A DNA stretch of 36,199 bases from positions 1 through 36,199 of the forward strand of contig JAKSYS010000640.1 in assembly GCA_022925895.1 (NCBI GenBank), read 5' to 3'. Position numbers and translations under genes: made by a program. Shown one piece after another: positions 9,653 to 20,324 of this stretch. This DNA is from Fragilaria crotonensis (Eukaryota > Bacillariophyta > Fragilariophyceae > Fragilariales > Fragilariaceae). Position 1 is the stretch's first letter. Each line of letters opens with the position of its first letter. The notes under the pieces were generated by a model that was given only the letters and a program-made list of their open reading frames with translations, did no database searches and was not told where the DNA came from.

Positions 9653-12417
9653 ACCACAAGAATGTCAAGTCCTTTCCATGCCACTACATTTCCAATTATA
9701 CCATTTAAATGCACTTCCAATTGCATTGATGGGAGCAGCATTGCTTCTGCTGCTGGCCCTGGTATGGATGCAAGGCAGATGGTAGATCATGACCATTGTT
9801 GTGAGTAGTGAAAATTGTGATGCTGCAAACAATGGCTAGTAGGGGCTGTGAATACATTGATGGCTTGTTTGATTAAGGATACTTTTTTGGACTAGTTTGA
9901 CTCTTCAGTTTTGTTTCTGTTAGATGCCTTTTCAATAACGGCGCAGCCGGAAAAAATCTCGAACAACAACAAATCTGATTTTGTTCTTTTTTGTAAATAA
10001 AAGCCGCAGAAGGGTGGGTCTTGCATACTGTGTACCTGGTAGTGAACATAGCTATTAGCTCTATATGTTATTCTCGCGTTTTTTAGGTTCAGTAACCCCT
10101 AACCCGAATAAGTAGGAATTCCGGATGTCCCAGCCTTTCTTAAATCACATTCCTTTGCATCGGTATAAGGTTCATATACAAAGAGATTCTGGATTCCTTT
10201 TCTCCCTATTTGGGTGTTTCAAGACGATGGATGTTGGCTGTTGGTATTTGGTATACATCGACAGACAATGATCCGACAATTCCGACTTGCCATTCATCAT
10301 TCCGTTTCCAACACATTTATACTTCGGTATAAATTTCTGTTCCCCATGCTGTTGTGCAGTCCCGCGCAGAAGCGCCTGCACATTGAATTGCAATGCCGGT
10401 CGCCTTTCCATGTTGGTCGGGCTATATGCTATAATGCTATTACGCGGAATTCTAAATCTTAATAGGGCCACAAACGTTGTGCAAACGTCACAGAACATTC
10501 ATGACGTAGTCCACCACTTAGATTCTTCGATTGCTCCGTCGCTCGACGAAGCCTTCTCTGTCCGACGAGCACCTAAATACTGGCGGTATTCTTATTCTGT
10601 TTCCTTTTTCATCAGGTCTCTTCAACACATAGAAGCAGGATGACGTATTGGACACGAAAAGTTTCCAAAAATCGTACCGTCTTCGTAGGAACAAATTTCA
10701 ATATCTGAATAGGCCATTCGAAAGATCTTACTGAGTTCTGTCGAAAAACATTTTGAGTTTTATGATTTGAATCGACAGTTGTCTCAGAATTTTGAGTCGT
10801 ATTTTTTGGGGATTCTCGGCCCGAATTCATTAAGCTGACTTGGTTGGACACGTGGTGATTTGCCTAGTTAAATTATCGACGCCAGCCCGTGGTCACCCTA
10901 TGTCTTAAGTTCATGATATCATTACTGATTTGGAGACAAGAGATCATGGCCTTGAATATTGCCAGTGAACAAAACAAAATTAAGCTACCCTTAATGGTGT
11001 AATTTGATGAAAACTAACCAAAGTATTCTTGTCTACTATTGATGAAGTAGTCTAGTACTATATCAATAGTACATACTAGGCTAACGAGCTGCTGGATCAT
11101 CTCTTAAAGCAATCAATTGATTTGTTATATCAATGACAAGGTCTGTCTTCTTCATTGTCAACATGCCTTTAATTCTGACACCAAAATACAATTTGAGATG
11201 TCTTTGAGCATAGTCCCCCGTCAAAGTTGTCCCCAGCAGCCTCAATCTTGAAGTGCCCCATCAATTCCGTAAGGTAGAGCATCATCTCACATTGTTGTAC
11301 TTCTTCTGTTGATTCTGTTGCTTTTTGCTTTTCTACCTTCTTGAATGCTTTCTGATACCATCTGATGTGTTGATATCGTCCATTTGTTTTGTTGCGTGTT
11401 CGATCGCAATAAGTCTAGACCTACCGTGGTAATGTAGTACGTTGTACTGGTACGTAGCCTCTACTGGGTGCAGGCACTGAACGATGGGAGCAACACGGAA
11501 TGCGTAGGTGCGCATGCAGGAGCACACCTGAATGTCGATTTTTATTGCATAAATGAATAGATCATGGCAAGGGGATTCCAGAGCCGCCAATATTTTTGTT
11601 TTTGATTAAAAACTGAACGAGTAAAAAAATAATCAAATCCTACGGCAGTTTCTACGCAACGTATACCACAGCCGTTTGTCCAGAAGTGTCAGCTGTCCAT
11701 CCAAGTCATCCTGCTTCTACCCGGAAGGGCTCCTGTATGTCAGTACGTTGAACGTGCAGACATCAGTGCTGTGACGTGGGCGCTGACGTCAAAAGAGTGA
11801 AACCTTGTCGGACCCAGCAGCTGTTTGCCAAATGTCGCAGTGTCGGACTTTGATCGAACAGATGCATCATGGATCATGGCTTTCGAGAGGCATTCGCGTT
11901 CGCCGTGCGACGTTGCGAATGACGAGTTCGAAATCGTGTCCTTAGGGACATCCCTAGTCTCCGGGCTACTTTAAGTAGCTTCTACGCGTTTCCTTACCAT
12001 CCTAAGATACTTCAGCTTACACATACTAAAACCTCGCCGCAATTATCATATATGGGAGTCTGAAATAAGACACGTTTAAGTTGTACTTACACCAGACACT
12101 TGAAACCAGGAAAGATTACTCAGTTACCCACGAACAGTTAAGTACAGGGAGCATCAAGGTGAGGACAATATGCATCAAGAAAATTTCCTACTCCGGAGAT
12201 TACCCACATGCAGAGAAAAAACCGACGAAAGTTCGACTCGACAAGGCCATTTCATATTTTCAATACCCTACACCACAAGAACCCTTTGAAATCCCATCCG
12301 ACTTGATTGAACGCTCGCATCAGCGACTTCTCACTGACGCAAGTGTTTCGCGGTGCAATAGTTGTTGTCGATCGGGTCTCCAGTCTTTATAGTATCGCAC
12401 TGTAGCACTCTGTTACA
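9653..12417. other. Long intergenic stretch, no gene seen
   Basis: About 2.8 kb between the hAT element and the HSF gene. Open frames at 10172-10498 (minus), 10287-10643, 11333-11590 (minus) and 12081-12392 have no recognisable domain and no consistent codon composition. GTAC-type motifs occur at 11051-11078 and 11436-11454. The last several hundred bases should contain the HSF promoter; I could not identify a core element. Confidence 0.4.
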
Positions 12418-13656
12418 ATGTTTGACTCCGATTCCTCCGCTCCGCGCAAAGAGCCCTCTTTGCGGCGCCTATGCCAGAGGGAATCGACCGATCTCACTTC
12501 CTGTGGTGACTTGATGCAACAGACACAGTCGTTGGAGAGCGACGTCAACCTGACCCCTTCGGAGGGGTCTGCGTCGCCTGTTTCTTCAACAAGCGCGTTC
12601 CTACTTGGGGTCAACAACTACAAGGCTCTTGACGATGTCAACTTACCTGACTTCGTAAGAGAGCATCACGCGACCCTTACATTCCCTGAAAAGGTAAGTC
12701 TTCCATGATATTGTCATCGTGTATTGCCATAGCACCTTCCAAAACTGTATGCGGGTTCTAACGAAAAGCCTAACCGCATTGTGTCTATATCTTGTAGCTC
12801 ATGCTCATGTTGATGTACGTCGACAAGGAGTTCCGAACGCCTGGAAGTAGCCCAGAGGATGTTTGCATCTCCTGGATTCTTGATGGACGAGCCTTCATCA
12901 GGAGGAAAGAAGACCTGGTCAAGCAATTCTTGACCTTGTTCTTCCGTCAAACCAAGTTTCCGAGCTTCACCAGAAAGCTGTACCGGTGGGGCTTCCGCCA
13001 GGTCAGTGTTGCACCAGCGCATGCTGGTGACAATAAGCGCGAGATGATCTTCGGACACGAGTTCTTCCAACGTGACAACAAGGCCTTAATGGGGCGGATG
13101 CGCAGCCTTACGGCAGCTGGCAAAGGCGAGCTATGCAAGCCAGGTCTCTCAGCAGCATCTACCGGGATGGGTGCCGAAAGCTTCAAATTGAGCCAAAGGA
13201 AGCTACGGAAGCAATATCCATGCAGTCGTTAACCCTTCGTCCAACGTCTGCATCGCCCCTTTATTTGGGCCCTCCGGAAGCGCGGGTTGGTCAACGACCA
13301 GGTGCTGGTTACGTTTACGGCAGCTCGTTGACAAATCTGGACTCGACTGCATATCAAGAAGCACTGCTGTTCTCACATCAACTCAGGATCTTCACACCGT
13401 GCGCCAATGTCCGAAGGATAATGAAACAATGGAAGCCAGGGGAGAAGGTGGAACCAGCACTTCCACCAACGCAACTGCTGCCATTGGCTACCACCTGCCC
13501 AAGCAAAGTAACTTTGATCTGTCATTCCCATCCGCGATTGCAGCTGCTCATCAGCGAATTCGAAATCACCAGGGTGGCCGAGCTGACTACTCAGACTCCG
13601 ATCCCAATGCGTACATGAGAGCGGCGGTCGATTTGCTTCTACGATATGCATCGTAG
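12418..13656 (+). CDS. HSF: Heat-shock-factor-type transcription factor
   Basis: Exon 1 is 12418-12693, the intron 12694-12797 (GTAAGT...TTGTAG, 104 bp, phase 0) and exon 2 begins at 12798. The splice joins FPEK to LMLMLMYVDKEF and completes an HSF DNA-binding domain at about residues 76-190: the VCISWILDGRAFIRR strand-helix, then LFFRQTKFPSFTRKLYRWGF, the recognition helix region, then the wing and HEFFQRD. Family members bind GAA/TTC heat-shock elements in the nucleus. Exon 2 stops at 13232, but protein-like sequence continues in a second frame (about 13190-13385, Ser/Leu/Pro-rich) and then a third (13387-13656, ending MRAAVDLLLRYAS). I infer the true C-terminus is 13656, reached either through two one-base consensus errors or an unrecognised intron. 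If 13232 is the real end, the protein is 235 residues and nearly all DNA-binding domain. Confidence 0.8.
12694..12797 (+). other. Intron splitting the HSF DNA-binding domain
   Basis: The donor AAG|GTAAGT and acceptor CTTGTAG|CTC are both phase 0. Removing these 104 bp fuses the N-terminal helix of the HSF domain to the rest in frame; the retained intron carries in-frame stops. Confidence 0.85.
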
Positions 13657-13885
13657 CATCGTAGAATTTGAACGATGGCGTGCAGCCAAGCAGCTGGAGC
13701 CAATCCAGCTGTGGCGATTGTGGGTGTGGGGCACGTCCTCAGGTGTTGGCAAGTAAGCTATTGACGCGCTTCCCGCAAGAACAAAGTGCTACGTGTGGTG
13801 TGGAGTCAACGAATTCCTCCCTTACATATTTACCCTATACACAACTTACGGCTTCACATACTGCATTACTTACTTGGGAAGGTCG

Positions 13886-15238
13886 TTAGATGCATCTAGG
13901 CAACAAGCAATAGTCTAGGAGCATCCATAGCGTAGCTTCGGTGTCAAGATACTGGGAAAGGTCCCAATCGGCGAAGCTGGCACAGCAACCTGCAACTTCA
14001 TTGAGGTCCAAAAGATCTACCTCGAACAACCTACTTGCCAACACTACACAATCGAGAAGTCCTTGCGATTCCCGTAGATCATCAATCGCATCGTCCAGCT
14101 GATGTAGTTGCTGAGCATAGCAGAGTGCGGCTACAACAGTCATTGGGTGTTGTAAATCCAACTCACAACACAATCCTCGGATCGTTTTTTCGCGACGTTG
14201 AAGCACAGCGTCCTTCCTCTTTCGAGCATTTGATTTATTGATCTTGCTGTTGGGGTCACAATTCTCCTCATCATCTTCAGCGTTCTCCCCATAATTTGTT
14301 AGGGGCAAAGCGGCATCGATGTCGATAATCGACACCGACGGCACAGTAAAACAAAATTTCGCGAAGAGAGGAGATTCTAATGCTTGTCTCGCAGACAGGC
14401 GCTCCTCTGGGTTGACAGCCAACAACCCTCGAATCAAGTTTGGTAGTGGTTGTGAAGGAAGCTTTTCCTTTGCCTCCTCGATCATTCGCAGGGCTTCCTT
14501 GTTTTTTTGCGCCTCAATGGTATGATTCTGAAGCATTTCCAGTAGAATGACGCCAACGCTCCATAGATCGCTCTTTAAGCCGTAAGGTTTCGATTCAACA
14601 ACTTCAGGCGCCGTGTAGGTTACAGTTCCCACCCCGCCGGTATGGGTTGACGTTTCTTCCAACGTCAATTGCTTCGAGTTGTACATCGTTCCTTCAATCA
14701 CCTTGGCTAGACTGAAATCAATCAACACAGGATTCCACTTGCCGTCCTCGTTCACCAACATCACGTTGTCACTCTTTATATCTCGATGAATGAAGCCATT
14801 GTCATGAAGGTGAGCCACTGCACTCAACAGACCGTGGGCGATCGCGACCTTGTCGCTCCTTTCCTTCAGCCTGCCTGCGTCAATCGCTTCACCCAGCGTC
14901 CCTTCGCTGTACAGTGGCATGGCCATCCCAAGCCAAGAATCGTCTATTCCAGCTCCTTCTTGCTCACATTCGCCACTCGACGGTACCTTGACATCCGCCA
15001 TCTCAACAATGTTCTTGTGAGCATTTTCATGACGAAATAGACGAAGAACTGATATTTCTCTCAAAGCCCCAATATTCATACCGGGGGTTTGTTCTTCCTC
15101 ATCATCTTCATCGACAAAGAGTTTCATCGCAAATTCTTGGCCATCATCATTATAGACGGCGACGACTGACCCATATGTTCCAGCTCCAAGGGACTGTGCT
15201 CTGTGATAAGTTTCGGTGGGTAGGCTCCCTGATGACAT
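13886..15238 (-). CDS. Ser/Thr protein kinase with cyclin-box-like C-terminal domain
   Basis: Residues 10-300 are a eukaryotic protein kinase: the glycine loop GAGTYGSV (18-25), the ATP lysine Lys39, helix-C Glu61 in ALREISVLR, the catalytic loop HRDIKSDN (151-158), the metal site Asp174 in DFS (the usual Gly is Ser), YTAPE (208-212) and DLWSVG (224-229). The GALREI helix and overall layout resemble the CMGC/CDK side of the tree, but PSTAIRE is absent. Residues 315-345 form an acidic then basic linker. Residues about 350-448 read like a single cyclin fold: a helical start near KTIRGLCCEL, then LDCVVLASRLFE (the cyclin pattern hhCxhLASKhxE) and later TLWMLLDYCLLP. A kinase covalently joined to its own cyclin-like activator is therefore possible. 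The ORF is intact and intronless, and divergent from the secreted EF-hand gene. The kinase call is firm; the cyclin call is tentative. Confidence 0.85.
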   Translation of the reverse strand: MSSGSLPTETYHRAQSLGAGTYGSVVAVYNDDGQEFAMKLFVDEDDEEEQTPGMNIGALREISVLRLFRHENAHKNIVEMADVKVPSSGECEQEGAGIDDSWLGMAMPLYSEGTLGEAIDAGRLKERSDKVAIAHGLLSAVAHLHDNGFIHRDIKSDNVMLVNEDGKWNPVLIDFSLAKVIEGTMYNSKQLTLEETSTHTGGVGTVTYTAPEVVESKPYGLKSDLWSVGVILLEMLQNHTIEAQKNKEALRMIEEAKEKLPSQPLPNLIRGLLAVNPEERLSARQALESPLFAKFCFTVPSVSIIDIDAALPLTNYGENAEDDEENCDPNSKINKSNARKRKDAVLQRREKTIRGLCCELDLQHPMTVVAALCYAQQLHQLDDAIDDLRESQGLLDCVVLASRLFEVDLLDLNEVAGCCASFADWDLSQYLDTEATLWMLLDYCLLPRCI

Positions 15239-15735
15239 AATGATATTGACACTGATTGGAGATACTAAACCGATGTGGACGACAACTGCTGGGTCCTACT
15301 GCCAAAGTTCGCCTTGTAATATATTGAGTGGATGGACTGGGGCAAGTAGGTAGCTAATGGCTAGAGTGACTGTGAGACTGATTTGTGGTTCTTCCAGAAC
15401 CCTTCGCTTTCACGCGCTCAATTCCACTTCTTGGCTGCACCATGCAGGTTCAATTGCCAACCGTTATGTGCGGCGACGAAATATGGCGCGGGAATCAATT
15501 CGAATTGAACCAAACCTCACGACCTCGATCGAGGACAGCAACGTCAGTCAACGCTGTTCCAGTACTGTAGATTGTATACCGAGTAACACGTAACCCGTAG
15601 CAGTGCGACGAATGTACGTTCATCTTGAAGTTTAAAGTACGAGTACGGCTTCACGACAGTGCTTGCAGGTTTAGTAAAGATTCCTTCGTGAGTTAGCCTC
15701 CCATTCCTCACAACTATATTGATGTTTCAGAGACC
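15239..15735. promoter_or_regulatory. Divergent intergenic region
   Basis: About 500 bp lies between the starts of the minus-strand kinase gene and the plus-strand secreted EF-hand gene; both promoters should be here. The small open frames at 15357-15593 have no recognisable content. Confidence 0.4.
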
Positions 15736-16239
15736 ATGAATCTATCTACTCGAGTCCTCAAGTTTCTCTTCCTTGTTGCCATTTTGTCTCTGGCGACTGT
15801 AGCTCAGGACGACGCCGGTTGTCCCGACGGCACTCCGGGAGAATGCGCTGCCAACCCCGACGAGACTTTGCAAGACACGGCAACATCCAATGCCAACAAT
15901 GTTGAAGCGGTCGAATCCTCTCCACCAGAACCTGAAGATCCCAAGTGTCCTTCCCGACCGCACATTATTCGTTGCGCCGCATTGCATTTGGACTCGAACC
16001 AGAATAATAAGCTGGATCGAGCGGAATTGGAACATGCGATTGATCAATTGTCTTGGCTGGCACGAGGTGTCCTCAAAGTTATTGGATCGGTTAATAGCAT
16101 TATGAAGAAGTGTGACTTTGATGGAGATGACGCTATATCCATCGACTACGATATGGACAACACCGTCGATACTTGCCTCGCAACATGTTTCAAACGCCGA
16201 GCATTTAAGAGTGCGTTTTTTCCCGACTGTGATTTGTAA
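15736..16239 (+). CDS. Secreted small EF-hand protein
   Basis: This 167-residue protein has a clear signal peptide (MNLSTRVLKFLFLVAILSLATVAQ, cleavage near residue 23). The mature N-terminus is acidic and Pro-rich (about 25-70). An EF-hand loop lies at 86-97 (DSNQNNKLDRAE), with all ligand positions acceptable and Glu at position 12. A second, atypical loop lies at 127-138 (DFDGDDAISIDY), with Tyr where Glu is expected and Asp just before and after. Several Cys residues (29, 37, 71, 80, 126, 147, 151, 165 by my count) suggest disulfides, in keeping with secretion or residence in the ER or endomembrane lumen. Function is unknown; calcium binding or buffering outside the cytosol is inferred. 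The gene is short, intact and intronless. It converges on the ARM-repeat gene, 94 bp away. Confidence 0.7.
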   Translation: MNLSTRVLKFLFLVAILSLATVAQDDAGCPDGTPGECAANPDETLQDTATSNANNVEAVESSPPEPEDPKCPSRPHIIRCAALHLDSNQNNKLDRAELEHAIDQLSWLARGVLKVIGSVNSIMKKCDFDGDDAISIDYDMDNTVDTCLATCFKRRAFKSAFFPDCDL

Positions 16240-16333
16240 GTTTGGGCAAGTAGTAGCTATAAGTATCATATAGATAGATTAAACGGAGATGCTTGACATC
16301 GGCTATCTGTGGCGTGTGTAGCGGTGATATCCA

Positions 16334-17883
16334 TCATATCTGAGGAATAAGCACAAGCATCGTGTTCTTTACGCTCTCCTTGGCACTGACATCTCGACAA
16401 CTTTTGGAGTAGCGAATCAAGGTTTGCAGCAGACCTCGGTGGGTCACTAGTCGCTTTCGAGTAGATTCTGTGGATGCCAAATTGAGCAAAGCGCGCACTG
16501 CATGTTGGGCAGTTGTTTCCTCCCCTTCACGAGCACAATGGACAAGGACATTTAAGACAGATTCCGAGAGCATCTTGTCGCGAATGCGTTCATCCTGCGA
16601 GAGAATCTCCAGAGCCGAGCAAACATATTCCTTCAGGGAGAATGATGCATTCGGTTCAAAACACTTGCCGACCATGGTTTCGAAAAAGTCAGCATGTTCT
16701 ACAATGGCGATTCGATTGCCTGGATGTAGGACTTGTTCTTTGAAGGCAAAGGCTACCGACGCTGAAGCAGGACCTGACGCCATGTCTCTTAGAGCATTCA
16801 AGATATCACCGTGAATCGCCATCTTTGCGTTCACTTTTGCAGCGCAACTTGCATACGCGCTAGTGGCTTCGCTCCTCACGTCCACACTTCGGTCGTGGAT
16901 GGCAGCTTGATGCAGCGAATGAATAACGTCGGTGCATTTCAGTAATATTGGCACAGCCTTGTCCCTCGCCAGGAACCTCAATGCCCGCGCGCACCTTCGC
17001 CGGACAACGTCATCATCTGCCAACAGAAGGAGGTGGCGCAAAGCTTCTAGAATCATTCCATCACCATGCAGCAATAGCATCATGCAGGAGTCCGTTTCCA
17101 TGGAGAGATTATCGAATGTTGAAGTGACATTTCTAATCGTCTTCATGTTCTGGCTTCCTTTACTGCAGAGCTGCACCAGAGCCGTGAGTACAGCAGAGTG
17201 TTCAGCCATGACGATGCGAACGTTAGGTGTCAAAGATAGGTTACGAAAAATGGCGGATAATCGTTCCATCCCCCTTTCAGTCAGCTCTAAACAAGATGTC
17301 CGAGACAAAACTGTTCCCAGCTGCTCCAATAGCGAAAGGCGATGATCGTCAGCAAAGTGTGAGACACATTTGAGCACACTCATTATGTCACCCTTCATGC
17401 ACTTTGAGACTGCGTTGTTTGCAGCGCTTCCGCCATCATGGGCAGGAAGTTCGGAATATTGATAGTCATCATGGCTCCTCTCGCGGAAGCAGAAATTGAT
17501 CTCCATATTGACACAACTTTGGATTGAGCTTTCTGGTTCTTCCATGCTTTCGACAGGAGTCGAAGTAGCTCAATCCCAATGTCGTCCAAGGATTCCATCC
17601 GTACGTCCTCTCTACAGTTCCTGTACAGCGAGTCAATGGCGCTGCATACCATGGAGACTTGATCTGTTTCTGATTCTGTCGCGATCGACCGATTCAAGAC
17701 GAAACCAAGTTGAAGGCAAAGTGGTCGCAAGATTCCAGCCTTGACCAGTGGAGTCCCTTCGGAAACCATCGCAATTTTTTCCAAGACTCGAACACGTTGC
17801 GTTGTAGTTACCGCTTGATGCGCCTCCTCTACCAAATAGAGTATAGTGGATGGAGATTCGCGAGGTCGCTTGCTGGCAATCAT
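16334..17883 (-). CDS. Armadillo-repeat-type protein, frame changes once
   Basis: Two overlapping open frames make one helical-repeat protein. The N-terminal frame is 17883-17395 (MIASKRPRESPSTILY...), the C-terminal frame runs to 16334. Both are made of short Leu/Ala-rich helices in ARM-like units of about 40 residues, for example LERLSAIFRNLSLTPNVR, TTAQHAVRALLNLASTEST and KEYVCSALEILSQDERIR. ARM repeats form a superhelix for protein binding; no partner is suggested by the neighbours. The natural reading crosses from the first to the second frame near 17400-17440, so the ATG at 17545 is unlikely to be the true start and about 50 residues preceding the crossing in that frame are probably spurious. 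No GT-AG intron fits the crossing well, so I favour a one-base error or mutation. The final protein would be about 515 residues. Confidence 0.65.
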
Positions 17884-18771
17884 GGTGTTCTGAGAGTCTT
17901 CACCTGTTGTATGAGGAAGTGCGAAAGATCACAACTGTCGAATGGCAAATAGTGACGAAGAAATTGTGTGTGTGTCCATTTCGCGATTCATGTGACAGTG
18001 ACTCCCACATCCAACGGTTAATTGCTGGATTGTACTCCTACTAAAATAAAGAGTAGTAGTAAGTACTACGGTAGCACTTCGGTAGTACTGGCGTACAACC
18101 TACTCTACCGGTAGAGTGCAGAAGGGGCTCTCTAGAGAGAGTTGAAACTGACGACTGCAACAACCGTACTGTGCTGTTCCGCAGCGTACGTCATCGTACT
18201 GTAAGGTCATTCATGTGAAACAGAACAATGCAAGATTCTAAAGTGTGGACGGTGTATAATTAGCTACTCTACTACTAGTACTTGTCAAGATTGACAAGAT
18301 ATGAAATGTTGCCTATTTCACCTCATCCAATGAGGTGAATTCAATTTGACATGATCTACATGACATGTCTCTTGAGCCATTTCAAAGCTCACTTTATTTG
18401 CTAAATTTTAGTTTATAATTTTAGGACCTACTATTTGTGAAAGGCTCTCCCAAGCAGTTGCTGTTAGTGTAGAGAAAACCTTCGCGAATCTACTGTCCTA
18501 CGGTACCGAATACTAGTAGCTACGTTTAGAGTACAGCCTCCGGCAGCAACTCTCAAGTCGGCTCGACTGTCGGGAATAGAATACGTAGGATTTATGTATA
18601 GTTTTAAGTACAAGTGCCGCGTTTCCTACACCGTACATGTACCAGGTACTTGTACTCTTCTCGTACTCGGTGCATGACTTGTTCACTTCAAATCATTTGC
18701 ATTTGCCAAGGAACGCCAACGCAATCTTTGTGTGATGGTGCCTGTGTTGATACCAAAGCAGAAGTAAACGA
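17884..18771. other. Intergenic region rich in GTAC motifs
   Basis: About 890 bp between divergently oriented ARM-repeat and ankyrin genes. It is dense in short palindromes and near-palindromes built on GTAC/AGTACT: 18040-18110, 18247-18290 and 18632-18654 (GTACATGTACCAGGTAC...). It contains both promoters by position. No gene or RNA is seen. Confidence 0.4.
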
Positions 18772-20241
18772 ATGGATGGCGCGATGAAAGAGAAAGTGAT
18801 TGGAGCTATCACGGATGCCGCGCACCAAGTATGTGGAAACTCCTATGCGACCGAAGAAATTAGGAATTTGGTGCTCTCATCCGTTTCCTTTCCGAACAAG
18901 AATGACGATCTGGATGGAAAGCCTCATGATGTTGAGATTCGCATTGCTTTGAGTCTTTTTCATCACGCACGAAAACGAAAAGGCGCGATTCGCATTCCAT
19001 TGAGCTGATTTCGGATTTTGGCCTTGCGCGTGCAGTCCATTCTCCAATTGATGTTGCGGATTTGTTCTGCCAAGCATTGAACCAACACTGGGATGTGAGG
19101 TCGATTATTCTGGCATCCTGTGTCTTGACGGAGGAGCGTTCCCGATCCTTGAGAGTGGTAGACTGCCTTGTCCTGCTGTGTCAAATGGTGCAAAGGCGAG
19201 AAGGGACTGTGGTGGCATCAACAACTCAAACATGGGATTGGCCACAGCGAAGCCACTGAACACGCTTCAACAGAACGCACCACACTGGCACTGATTCCGT
19301 ACACTCCAGCTGAATTAATTCGTGCGCCAGTTGGGGAATCAATCAAATGCCACGCTTCGTCAAATCAGAGGACGATGTATTTGGTTTTGCTCGCGAGGAA
19401 CCTTGAAGCCCTTCAAGCACTTATTCTGGCTGGTGCAGACGTGTCTGATGCATGGGATAGCAAAGGAGCGTTGCCTTTACACTGGGCGGCCGGTTCTGGT
19501 CATTGTTCCGTGGTCAGATATCTTGTCAGACATTGCAACTGTAATCCGAACGTTGGTCAACGAGGCAAACGATCCTTTTCCGGGCGGACTGCACTCCACT
19601 GGGCAGCAAGAAATGGACACCTTGACGTGGTCAAGTATCTGGTAGAAGATTGTAAGGTCAACTTAGATGCGGTCACAGCTGATGGGACATCCGCCTTCGG
19701 CTGGGCCTGCTGGCAAGGGCACATTGAGATAATGAAATACTTGAAGCGACGTGGATGCGATGTGCACAAAACCAATTCTTTCGGCTGCAATGCAGTTTTG
19801 TGGTGCGCCCAAGGTGAGGGGAATCGCCTGGAATCAATGCAGTGGCTGCTGAGCATTGGGTGTGAAATGTGCATGACCAACACTAATGGACACGGTGCCT
19901 TGCACAAAGCGGCTCAACGAGGTCGTGACGATTTAGTAGACTGGCTTGTACACCATTTGAAACCGATGTCATTCTCATGGATCGGGCCAGATACAGAAGG
20001 ATGCTGTCCGTCCGATCTAGCTGGAATGGAAGGGCATGTCGACCTGGCGACGAAACTTGCAGAACATGAAACTGCACTTGCGCGTATCCTTTACAACCAA
20101 CCTAGCACAGAGATTCCAGAATGGATCACTTTGAGCGCAGATGATTTTAAATTTGCATCAAATGTGTGGGAATCATGGGGAGGGACTCGACGATTGCAGA
20201 AGGCTTTGCTTCACAAGGATTCACGGTCACCGAGTAAATGA
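18772..20241 (+). CDS. Ankyrin-repeat protein, middle part out of frame
   Basis: The start MDGAMKEKVIGAITDAA at 18772 opens a helical N-terminal domain that ends in frame at 19008. The same domain continues in another frame from about 18996 to 19200 (AVHSPIDVADLFCQALNQHW, LRVVDCLVLLCQMVQRREG) and then returns to the first frame, open to 20241. The last part (from about 19168) has ankyrin repeats at roughly residues 65-90, 99-128, 140-170, 173-200, 206-236 and 240-268 of that frame, with clear consensus such as GALPLHWAAGSGH and GRTALHWAARNGHLDVVKYL. Ankyrin repeats mediate protein binding. The out-and-back shift over about 200 bases fits a pair of opposite one-base errors. Alternatives are two introns or a dying gene. 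Total length would be about 490 residues. Confidence 0.65.
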
Positions 20242-20324
20242 GATTTAGCCTGTACTGCTATAATAGGTCTTGCGAGGTGTTTGCTTGGATAATAAATGTA
20301 CATGTGAAGGAAGGCCCGCGCTTT

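Noticed and set aside
9549-9785. 78-codon ORF with a hydrophobic C-terminal stretch
   Set aside because: It begins inside the hAT subterminal repeats and runs over the element end, so it cannot be an ancestral gene; the hydrophobic stretch is probably chance.
12081-12392. 103-codon ORF just upstream of the HSF gene
   Set aside because: No recognisable domain and no splice signal linking it to the HSF start; more likely promoter or 5' leader.
17395-17545. Start of a separate ARM-protein gene at the ATG at 17545
   Set aside because: The first 50 residues in that frame lack helical-repeat character, while the overlapping upstream frame has it. One protein with a single frame change is the simpler reading.
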